Source: Caulobacteraceae bacterium (GTDB lineage: Bacteria > Pseudomonadota > Alphaproteobacteria > Caulobacterales > Caulobacteraceae). Taken from it: DNA of 5,835 nt. The DNA is taken from positions 1 to 5,835 of the forward strand of contig JADZBR010000148.1 in assembly GCA_020852035.1 (NCBI GenBank). Reading direction: 5' to 3'. Shown piece after piece: positions 1 through 5,275 of this stretch. Below the pieces are notes generated by a model. The model did no database searches. It was given only the letters and a program-made list of their open reading frames with translations, and was not told the DNA's origin. Position 1 is the first letter of the stretch, and every line of letters starts with the position of its first letter. The position numbers and the translations under genes are program-made.

Positions 1-654
1 CGCGATGGCGGCGAACCGGGGATTGGTCTCCAGGCGGTCCAGGGTGAAGGTCACCGGCGTCAGGGGCTCGAAGGCCTCTTTGGCGTCGGCCAGGACGACC
101 TCGACCATCCTCTGGACCAGGACCCGCTCGATGGTGGTGTAGGGCCGGCCCTCGATGCGCATGGCCGCCGTGCCCCGCCGGCCGCCAAGCAGCACGTCGA
201 CGATCGAGTAGATCAGGTTCGAATCGACCGTCAGCAGGCCGTAGTTCTCAAGCTCCTCGGCCTTGAAGACCGAGAGGATGGCCGGCAGCGGGATCGAGTT
301 CAGATAGTCGCCGAAGCGAATCGACGAAATGTTGTCGAGGCTGACCTCGACGTTGTCGCTGGTGAAGTTGCGGAGGGACGTGGTCATCAGCCGCACCAGG
401 CGGTCGAAGACGATCTCCAGCATCGGCAGGCGCTCGTAGGAGACCAGGGCCGAGTTGATGATGGCGCGGATGCCGGAGCGTTCGGCTGCGTCCTCGTCGT
501 TGAGGTCGAAGCCCAGCAGGCTGTCGATCTCGTCCTGATTGAGCACGCGCTCGGAGCCGACCAGCCCCTCGGGCTCGGCGTTGGCGTCCCAGCCGGCCGC
601 GGGCGCCGCGGCTTCGGCGGCGGGGGCTTCGGCGATGTCGGTTTCCTCTGCCAT
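1..654 (-). CDS. fliM: Flagellar motor switch protein FliM (N-terminal 218 residues, cut by window edge)
   Basis: FliM is the C-ring protein that binds phosphorylated CheY and, with FliG and FliN, sets the direction of flagellar rotation. I translated the minus strand from the ATG at 654-652; the frame stays open for 218 codons to the left edge, so the C-terminal part, including the FliN-like domain, is outside. The CheY-binding motif LNQDEIDSLL lies at residues 38-47. The CheC-like middle domain follows from about residue 60 (IRAIINSALVSYERLP, then SLRNFTSDNVEVSLDNI, then LLGGRRGT near 155-162). Residues 1-36 are an Ala/Glu-rich extension ahead of the CheY motif, which sits almost at the N-terminus in enteric FliM. 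The start is 12 bases after the fliL stop codon, and the upstream TAGGT overlaps that stop, so translation is probably coupled to fliL. Identity is very secure. Confidence 0.97.
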   Translation of the reverse strand, partial: MAEETDIAEAPAAEAAAPAAGWDANAEPEGLVGSERVLNQDEIDSLLGFDLNDEDAAERSGIRAIINSALVSYERLPMLEIVFDRLVRLMTTSLRNFTSDNVEVSLDNISSIRFGDYLNSIPLPAILSVFKAEELENYGLLTVDSNLIYSIVDVLLGGRRGTAAMRIEGRPYTTIERVLVQRMVEVVLADAKEAFEPLTPVTFTLDRLETNPRFAAIA

Positions 655-666
655 GCTGCTGCCGAC

Positions 667-1278
667 CTAGTTGATCAGCATCTCCTCGATCAGCACGGCG
701 TTGATCTTGGCCGGGGCGATCAGCAGGTTCACCCGGCGCAGGATTTCCATGCGCAGCTGGTAGGACCCCTGCGAGCCCTGCAGGTCTTCCGGGCGCAGCT
801 CGCGCAGGAAGGTTTGGAACATGTCCTGCATCCGGGGCATGTTCGGCGTCAGATCGTCGGCCATGTGCGCATCGGGCAGTTCGAAGGTGAGCTTCAGCTT
901 CAGGAAGGTCGGCCGCCCGTCGGCGGTCTGCATGTTCACCACGATGTCGGGCAAGGTGTAGAAGGTGACCCCGTTCGGGCCCTCGGCGATCACCGGGGCG
1001 TTGGGGTCGGCCTTGCCGTCCTTGCCGCCGCCGTGCTCACCGCCCTTTTCCTTCTTCTTCTCTTCCTTCTTGCCGTGTTCGCCGGCGGCCTCGGGCTTGG
1101 GCTTCAGGAACATGAAGGCCGCGGTCCCGCCGCCGCCCAGGATGACGACAGCCGCCGCGCCGGCGATCGCGATGAGCTTGATCGGCAGCTTCTTCTTGCC
1201 GCCTTCGCCTTCTTCGCCCTCTGCACCTTCGGTCTTTTCGGCGTCCTCCGCCTCCTTGACCTTTTCCTTCTTCGCCAC
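667..1278 (-). CDS. fliL: Flagellar basal body-associated protein FliL
   Basis: FliL is a single-pass inner-membrane protein that surrounds and supports the MotAB stator near the basal body. The 203-residue product has a charged cytoplasmic N-terminus (1-32, rich in Lys and Glu), one membrane helix at about 33-58, an extremely Lys/Glu/Gly/His-rich periplasmic linker at about 60-90, and the conserved FliL domain from about 105 to the end (FYTLPDIVVNM, FLKLKLTFEL, INAVLIEEMLIN). The start codon is GTG at 1278-1276. It is supported by an AAGGGG ribosome binding site at 1293-1288 on this strand, nine bases upstream. It is the first gene of a fliL-fliM operon. A CtrA-like box 64-77 bases upstream fits the early, cell-cycle-controlled expression known for Caulobacter fliLM. 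Confidence 0.95.
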   Translation of the reverse strand: MAKKEKVKEAEDAEKTEGAEGEEGEGGKKKLPIKLIAIAGAAAVVILGGGGTAAFMFLKPKPEAAGEHGKKEEKKKEKGGEHGGGKDGKADPNAPVIAEGPNGVTFYTLPDIVVNMQTADGRPTFLKLKLTFELPDAHMADDLTPNMPRMQDMFQTFLRELRPEDLQGSQGSYQLRMEILRRVNLLIAPAKINAVLIEEMLIN

Positions 1279-1294
1279 CCGCGCGGACCCCTTG

Positions 1295-1299
1295 GAATC
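1295..1299. promoter_or_regulatory. GANTC (CcrM-type) methylation site in the fliL leader
   Basis: GAATC lies 17 bases upstream of the fliL GTG and just before its AAGGGG ribosome binding site. GANTC is the target of the alphaproteobacterial cell-cycle methylase CcrM, and the methylation state of such sites near start points is known to affect some Caulobacter promoters. It is the only GANTC in the divergent control region. The motif is seen directly; a regulatory role is inferred and weak. Confidence 0.35.
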
Positions 1300-1327
1300 G
1301 TAAGGCTTCCTGATGCCGCGGTTATGG

Positions 1328-1355
1328 TTAAGGAGTGGTGTTTAACAGGCGTTAA
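1328..1355 (-). promoter_or_regulatory. CtrA-like binding box of the fliL-fliM promoter
   Basis: Three TTAA half-sites occur at 1328-1331, 1342-1345 and 1352-1355. The outer two relative to fliL are separated by six bases (TTAA-N6-TTAA); the third follows after ten bases and reads TTAACCAT on the minus strand. The CtrA consensus is TTAA-N7-TTAA, so the spacing is one base short. The position suits a box overlapping the -35 region, with a start point roughly 1315-1320 and a leader of about 40 bases. In Caulobacter the fliLM operon is a known CtrA-activated early class. Half-sites are seen; binding and start point are inferred. Confidence 0.6.
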
Positions 1356-1370
1356 CGCGTGCATTTCCTG

Positions 1371-1389
1371 CCCGGAAATTTTCGCCGGG
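1371..1389. promoter_or_regulatory. Candidate FlbD enhancer (ftr-like palindrome)
   Basis: An inverted repeat CCCGG / CCGGG surrounds an A/T core, and on the minus strand it reads CCCGGCGAAAATTTCCGGG. This resembles the CGGC-AAAA type ftr elements bound by FlbD, the NtrC-like activator of Caulobacter sigma-54 flagellar promoters. Its centre is about 84 bases upstream of the start point predicted for flgF, in the range expected for an enhancer. It also lies upstream of the fliL box, where FlbD could act on the early operon. The consensus is recalled, not computed, so this is a candidate only. Confidence 0.45.
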
Positions 1390-1437
1390 TGGTCGGCGTT
1401 AACTTTCTTAGTTACTGAAAACGCTCAGCTTTCAAAC

Positions 1438-1452
1438 TGGCCCAAGGCTTGC
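1438..1452 (+). promoter_or_regulatory. Sigma-54 (RpoN) promoter of the flgF operon
   Basis: TGGCCC at 1438-1443 and TTGC at 1449-1452 are separated by five bases, giving the invariant GG-N10-GC spacing and one mismatch to TGGCAC-N5-TTGC. Transcription would start near 1463-1464, about 36 bases before the flgF ATG. Rod and ring genes of Caulobacter are known sigma-54/FlbD-dependent genes, so location, orientation and family context all agree. Confidence 0.85.
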
Positions 1453-1461
1453 AGTTCACCA

Positions 1462-1480
1462 TGCGACGCTGATTGTCGCA
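1462..1480 (+). promoter_or_regulatory. Hairpin at the 5' end of the flgF transcript
   Basis: TGCGAC (1462-1467) and GTCGCA (1475-1480) form a 6-bp stem with a 7-base loop, beginning at the predicted sigma-54 start point. A second small inverted repeat, GTGAG-CC-CTCAC, follows at 1481-1492. The flgF start has no clear Shine-Dalgarno sequence, so these structures may matter for mRNA stability or initiation. Pairing is seen; function is inferred. Confidence 0.35.
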
Positions 1481-1499
1481 GTGAGCCCTCACCCGTCCG

Positions 1500-2234
1500 A
1501 TGGACAACACCCTCTACGTCGGCCTGTCGCGCCAGATGACCCTCCGCCGGGAGCTGGACATCGTCGCCAACAACATGGCCAACGCCGACACCACCGGCTT
1601 CAAGGTCGAGAGCCTGATGACCGGCGCCGAGCCGGGCAACCGGGCGCGGACCGCCCAGGCGCCGGGGCCGGTGAAGTTCGTGCTCGACCGGGGCCTGGCG
1701 CGCGACTTCGGGCAGGGCTCGCTGAACGAGACCGGCAACGCCTTCGACTTCGCCATAGAGGGCGACGGCTTCTTCCGGGTGCAGACCGCCGAGGGCGAGC
1801 GCTACACCCGCAACGGCCAGTTCACCGTCGACGACCAGGGCCAGCTGACCACCCAGGCCGGCGAGGTGGTGCAGGGCGACGGCGGGCCGATCGTGGTCGA
1901 CTTCAAGAAGGGCCCGGTGGCGGTCGGCGACGACGGCTCGGTCAGCCAGGGGCAGGAGATCATCGGCAAGCTCGCCGTCTGGCGCTTCGACGACCGCGCC
2001 TCGCTGGAGAAAGCCGGCGACAACCTCTTCCGCAACATCTCCAACCTGCAGCCGCAGGCCGCCCCCGACGCCAAGGTGCGCCAGGGCATGCTGGAGGCGT
2101 CCAATGTCAAGCCCATCCTGGAGATGACCCGGCTGATCGAGATCAGCCGCGCCTACGAGTCGATCACCCGGATGATGGAATCCACCAACGAGCTTACCCG
2201 CCGCTCCGTCGAGCGGCTGGGCCGCGTATCCTAA
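1500..2234 (+). CDS. flgF: Flagellar proximal rod protein FlgF
   Basis: FlgF is a component of the proximal rod, the periplasmic drive shaft of the basal body, secreted by the flagellar type III exporter rather than by Sec. The 244-residue product has the N-terminal rod/hook signature (LDIVANNMANADTTGFKVES, about 19-38), a central FlgE/F/G-like domain (FDFAIEGDGFFRV, YTRNGQFTVDDQGQL, about 80-120) and the C-terminal helical region (MLEASNVKPILEMTRLIEIS and following residues, ending ERLGRVS). Length is normal for the family and there is no signal peptide, as expected. The ATG is preferred because the protein begins exactly at the conserved MDNTLYVGLSRQM; the upstream ribosome binding site is poor. 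It is the first gene of the sigma-54 operon. Confidence 0.96.
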   Translation: MDNTLYVGLSRQMTLRRELDIVANNMANADTTGFKVESLMTGAEPGNRARTAQAPGPVKFVLDRGLARDFGQGSLNETGNAFDFAIEGDGFFRVQTAEGERYTRNGQFTVDDQGQLTTQAGEVVQGDGGPIVVDFKKGPVAVGDDGSVSQGQEIIGKLAVWRFDDRASLEKAGDNLFRNISNLQPQAAPDAKVRQGMLEASNVKPILEMTRLIEISRAYESITRMMESTNELTRRSVERLGRVS

Positions 2235-2248
2235 GGGAGTAACCGCCA

Positions 2249-3037
<789 letters not shown>

Positions 3038-3041
3038 GCTC

Positions 3042-3863
3042 ATGACCCTTCCGATCATCCCCGCGAAAGCGGGAACCCAGTCTTTTCGCCCGCGCCGGGA
3101 CCAGCAGAAAAAAGCCTGGGTCCCCGCTTTCGCGGGGATGATCGGAGTGGGGCTGGCCCTCGCAATGGTGAGTTCGGCCGCCGCCGGCCTGCCGGTGACG
3201 CTGAAGCCCGAGGTCTCCGACGCCGACGGCCTCGTCACCATGAGCGATCTCTTCGAGGGCGCCGGCCAGGCCGGCGTGATCGCCGTCGCCCGCCGCTCGG
3301 GCGCCTCGGTGGTGCTGGACGCCGGAGCCGTGCAGATGGCCGCGCGCCGGGTCGGCCTCGACTGGGCCAACGCCCAGGGCATCCGCCGCATCATCGTGCG
3401 CGGCGCGGCGAGCGCCGCCGCCGCCCAGCCGGGCAACGTCTCCGTCCTTACCTACGCCCGCGACTTCGCCGCCGGCGAGATCGTGCGCCCCGAGGATGTG
3501 GTCTGGACCAAGCTCGCCGCGCGGCCGGCCGGCGCCCCGCGCGACGCCGAGGCGGTGATCGGGATGGCCGCCCGCCGACCTCTTCGTGAAGGGACGCCGG
3601 TCCACACCCGCGACGTCGCCGCCCCGCAGGTGATCAAGGCCGGCGACCTGATCTCCGTCACCTGGTCGGACGGCGCGGTCTCGGTGACCCTGCAGGGCAA
3701 GGCCCTGCAGAGCGCCGCCGCCGGCGAAGCGTTCGGCGTCCAGAACACCGCCTCCAAGAAGACCCTGCAGGCCGTCGCCTCCGGCCCCGGCCAGGCCGTC
3801 GTCGGCCCCGCCGCCCAGCAGCTGCAAAGCCCCATCCGCGCCGCTCAGTATGCGTCCCGCTAA
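3042..3863 (+). CDS. flgA: Flagellar P-ring assembly chaperone FlgA, signal peptide partly made by a repeat
   Basis: FlgA is exported to the periplasm and helps FlgI assemble the P ring around the rod. The 273-residue product shows the expected architecture: an N-terminal domain (VTLKPEVSDADGLVTMSDLF, GLDWANAQGIRRIIVRG, about 52-121), a SAF-like domain (LTYARDFAAGEIVRPEDVVW to AVIGMAARRPLREG, about 136-184) and the C-terminal FlgA core (IKAGDLISVTWSDGAVSVTL, GKALQSAAAGEAFGVQN, VASGPGQAVVG). The N-terminus is odd. Residues 4-35 are translated from a palindromic repeat; they give a basic n-region (Lys9, Arg16, Arg18, Arg19, Lys23, Lys24) and the start of a hydrophobic core that continues in host sequence to a plausible cleavage site after SAAA (48). 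I keep the ATG four bases after flgG, with AGGTGA twelve bases upstream. An internal ATG at 3138 is possible, but it would give a signal peptide with no basic residue. Identity as FlgA is secure; the exact start is not. Confidence 0.9.
   Translation: MTLPIIPAKAGTQSFRPRRDQQKKAWVPAFAGMIGVGLALAMVSSAAAGLPVTLKPEVSDADGLVTMSDLFEGAGQAGVIAVARRSGASVVLDAGAVQMAARRVGLDWANAQGIRRIIVRGAASAAAAQPGNVSVLTYARDFAAGEIVRPEDVVWTKLAARPAGAPRDAEAVIGMAARRPLREGTPVHTRDVAAPQVIKAGDLISVTWSDGAVSVTLQGKALQSAAAGEAFGVQNTASKKTLQAVASGPGQAVVGPAAQQLQSPIRAAQYASR
3050..3146. repeat. Palindromic interspersed repeat inserted in the 5' end of flgA
   Basis: Two 31-base arms, 3050-3080 and 3116-3146, are reverse complements with one mismatch (A3074), around a 35-base centre. 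The arms carry the GATCATCCCCGCGAAAGCGG motif of a short palindrome that I recognise as widespread in proteobacterial genomes, where it is often mistranslated as IPAKAGTQ...WVPAFAGM or, on the other strand, RESGDP...SRFRGDD. Here it is open in the flgA frame and begins eight bases after the ATG. It has no transposase gene, so any mobility would need help from elsewhere. The palindrome is seen directly; membership of a repeat family is from memory of similar sequences. Confidence 0.88.
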
Positions 3864-3867
3864 GGAA
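3862..3867 (+). promoter_or_regulatory. Ribosome binding site that fixes the flgH start
   Basis: AAGGAA overlaps the flgA stop codon and ends six bases before the ATG at 3874. It supports that ATG over the in-frame ATG at 3850, which would overlap flgA and put eight extra residues ahead of the lipoprotein signal. The two ATGs start near-identical 11-base stretches (ATGCGTCCCGC and ATGCGCCCCGC). Confidence 0.75.
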
Positions 3868-3873
3868 ATCCCG

Positions 3874-4617
3874 ATGCGCCCCGCCCTGTTCGCCATCCTC
3901 GCCTTCGTCCCGCTCGCCGCCTGCTCGCACGCCATCGAGGCGGTGAAGGGCCCGGACCTGACGCCGGTCGGCTATCCCGCCGCCCTGGTGCCGCAGAAGC
4001 AGGAGGTGCTGGCCGAGGCCCCGCCGCGCTTCCAGCAGGTCTCGAACTCCCAGGCTTCCGCCAATTCGCTGTGGCGGCCGGGCGCGCGGGCCTTCTTCAT
4101 CGACCAGCGGGCGAGCCGGGTCGGCGACATCCTGACCGTCAACATCCGCATCGACGACCGGGCCAATGTGCAGAACTCCTCCTCCAGCTCGCGCACCTCG
4201 GGCGTGACGGCCGGGGTGCCGCGGTTCTTCGGCCTGGAGTCCAGCCTCGGGAAGATCCTGCCGAGCGAGTTCAACCCCGCCGAAATGATCCAGACCGAAT
4301 CGGAGACCAACAACGCCGGGGCCGGCTCGGTCACCCGCGCCGAGCAGATCAACCTCTCGGTCGCCGCGGTGGTCACCGCCGTGCTGCCCAACGGCAACAT
4401 GCTGATCCAGGGCACCCAGGAGGTCCGCACCAACGCCGAACTGCGCCAGCTGACCGTCGCCGGCATTGTGCGCCCGGAGGACATCTCGGCCCGCAACACC
4501 ATCCAGCACACCCAGATCGCCGAAGCCCGCATCAGCTATGGCGGCCGCGGCGATATCAGCCGGGTGCAGAAGACCCCCGCCGGCCAGTCCCTGCTGGAGA
4601 AGTTCTCGCCGTTCTAA
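3874..4617 (+). CDS. flgH: Flagellar L-ring lipoprotein FlgH
   Basis: FlgH forms the L ring, the bushing in the outer membrane through which the rod turns. From the chosen ATG the protein is 247 residues, starting with a compact lipoprotein signal MRPALFAILAFVPLAAC whose Cys17 should be lipidated. The mature part carries the FlgH hallmarks: NSLWRPGARAFFIDQRA (64-80), VGDILTVNIRIDDRANVQNS (83-102), the serine-rich stretch after it, LSVAAVVTAVLPNGNMLIQG, VRPEDISARNTIQHTQIAEA and ISYGGRGDISRVQK near the C-terminus. A longer reading from 3850 exists, but it weakens the signal peptide and lacks a ribosome binding site. It follows flgA closely, as expected for genes whose products build the two outer rings. 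The P-ring subunit gene flgI is not next to it. Confidence 0.96.
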   Translation: MRPALFAILAFVPLAACSHAIEAVKGPDLTPVGYPAALVPQKQEVLAEAPPRFQQVSNSQASANSLWRPGARAFFIDQRASRVGDILTVNIRIDDRANVQNSSSSSRTSGVTAGVPRFFGLESSLGKILPSEFNPAEMIQTESETNNAGAGSVTRAEQINLSVAAVVTAVLPNGNMLIQGTQEVRTNAELRQLTVAGIVRPEDISARNTIQHTQIAEARISYGGRGDISRVQKTPAGQSLLEKFSPF

Positions 4618-4618
4618 T

Positions 4619-4646
4619 CTCCCTCCCCACCGCCAACGGGAGGGAG
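4619..4646 (+). repeat. Hairpin just after the flgH stop codon
   Basis: CTCCCTCCC (4619-4627) and GGGAGGGAG (4638-4646) form a perfect 9-bp G/C-rich stem with a 10-base loop, starting one base after the flgH stop. There is no T-run, so a simple intrinsic terminator is unlikely. It could stabilise the 3' end of the upstream message or reduce read-through into the next gene. It looks like a small C-rich/G-rich intergenic palindrome common in such genomes, but that is an impression. Confidence 0.5.
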
Positions 4647-4650
4647 GAAC

Positions 4651-4689
4651 CGACGCCCATCCTCCGACGTTGGGGGCTCGGAGGCGTCG
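4651..4689 (+). promoter_or_regulatory. Hairpin that hides the ribosome binding site of the downstream lipoprotein gene
   Basis: CCTCCGA (4661-4667) pairs with TCGGAGG (4678-4684), and CGACG (4651-4655) pairs with CGTCG (4685-4689), with a 5-base bulge on the left. The GGAGG ribosome binding site at 4680-4684, six bases before the ATG at 4691, is wholly inside this stem. The preceding G-rich arm at 4643-4647 (GGAGG) could instead pair with CCTCC at 4661-4665, which would free the binding site. The complementarity is seen; regulation is inferred. Confidence 0.45.
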
Positions 4690-4690
4690 G

Positions 4691-5173
4691 ATGCGTGCAT
4701 CCCATTTCATCACCTTGGGCCTGTTCGCCCTGATCGGCGGCTGTTCGCATCTGCAGGGCGGCGGCGAGCGCGCCGATGCCATGACCTGGACGCTGCACGC
4801 CACCCGCGAGGAGGGCGTCAAGCTCGCCTACGGCCAGCCGAACAGCGACAACGTGGTGGTGATGATGGCCTGCCAGCCGCGGTCGCAGAATGTGCGGCTC
4901 TCGGCGCCGGCGCCGGCCGGCGCGCCGCCGCAGGTCACGCTGGTGTCGCGCGGCGAACGCCAGCTGCTGTCGGGTCAGCTCGGTCCGGCCGGGGGCGCCG
5001 GCGGTCAGCTGGTCGAGGTGGCGGTGCCGACCAACTCCAAGCCGCTGCAGGGCTTCGCCAGCGGTGGCGAGCTGTCCCTCGTCATGGGCGAAACCTCGAC
5101 CAAGGTGAACGCCGACAGGAGGGCCCGCGCGGCGGTGAGCACCTTCTTCGCCACCTGCAAGGCGGCCGCCTAG
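4691..5173 (+). CDS. Uncharacterised lipoprotein at the end of the flgF operon
   Basis: I do not recognise a named family. The 160-residue product starts with a lipoprotein signal MRASHFITLGLFALIGGC, with Cys18 as the likely lipidation site, followed by a mature domain with alternating hydrophobic segments (TWTLHATREEGVKLAYGQP, NVVVMMACQP, LVEVAVPTN, GELSLVMG) that suggests mostly beta structure. Two further cysteines, Cys61 and Cys156, could form a disulfide in the periplasm. The ATG at 4691 has GGAGG six bases upstream and gives the compact signal; the frame is open much further upstream, but only as a shadow of flgH. The gene is 73 bases after flgH, on the same strand, so it is probably co-transcribed with the ring genes, and a role near the L ring or outer membrane is a guess. 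Its stop codon lies inside the first six bases of the adjoining repeat. Confidence 0.85.
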   Translation: MRASHFITLGLFALIGGCSHLQGGGERADAMTWTLHATREEGVKLAYGQPNSDNVVVMMACQPRSQNVRLSAPAPAGAPPQVTLVSRGERQLLSGQLGPAGGAGGQLVEVAVPTNSKPLQGFASGGELSLVMGETSTKVNADRRARAAVSTFFATCKAAA

Positions 5174-5275
5174 AGCATTTTCCGCCGAAGTGGATGCCGG
5201 TTCGGCGAAGAAAATGCTCTAATTTCAAAGAGTCTTGAGCAAAATCCGATTCAAGAGGATCGGATTTCGCTCTAG
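5171..5275. repeat. Double-hairpin intergenic repeat between convergent genes, possible bidirectional terminator
   Basis: The first unit, 5171-5221, has perfect 12-bp arms (TAGAGCATTTTC / GAAAATGCTCTA) and an inner GCCGAA/TTCGGC stem. The second unit, 5237-5272, pairs GAGC-A-AAATCCGAT with ATCGGATTT-C-GCTC (13 of 14) around an 8-base loop. The whole element starts TAGAGC and ends GCTCTAG, and the TAGAGCATTTTCCGCCGAAG part resembles intergenic repeats seen many times in alphaproteobacterial genomes. The left TAG is the stop codon of the lipoprotein gene and the right CTA is the stop of fliP on the other strand. The stems may end transcription from both sides, although the T-runs are short. Confidence 0.75.

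Noticed and set aside
1399..1411. TTAA followed by TTAG as a second CtrA box
   Set aside because: The spacing is five bases and the second half-site is imperfect; left as a possible half-site only.
1481..2242. Plus-strand frame starting GTG at 1481, overlapping flgF
   Set aside because: Arg/Gly/Ala/Pro-rich out-of-frame shadow of flgF with no family resemblance.
3050..3146. CRISPR array or insertion sequence
   Set aside because: There is one pair of inverted arms only, no repeated direct units with spacers, and no transposase; it fits a short palindromic repeat.
3688..3770. Three copies of CCCTGCAG within flgA
   Set aside because: They arise from Leu-Gln codons (CTG CAG) in a high-GC gene; no regular spacing or other sign of a functional repeat.
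4466..4690. Upstream extension of the lipoprotein gene
   Set aside because: These codons overlap flgH out of frame and would bury the lipoprotein signal; the ATG at 4691 has a good ribosome binding site and gives a clean signal peptide.
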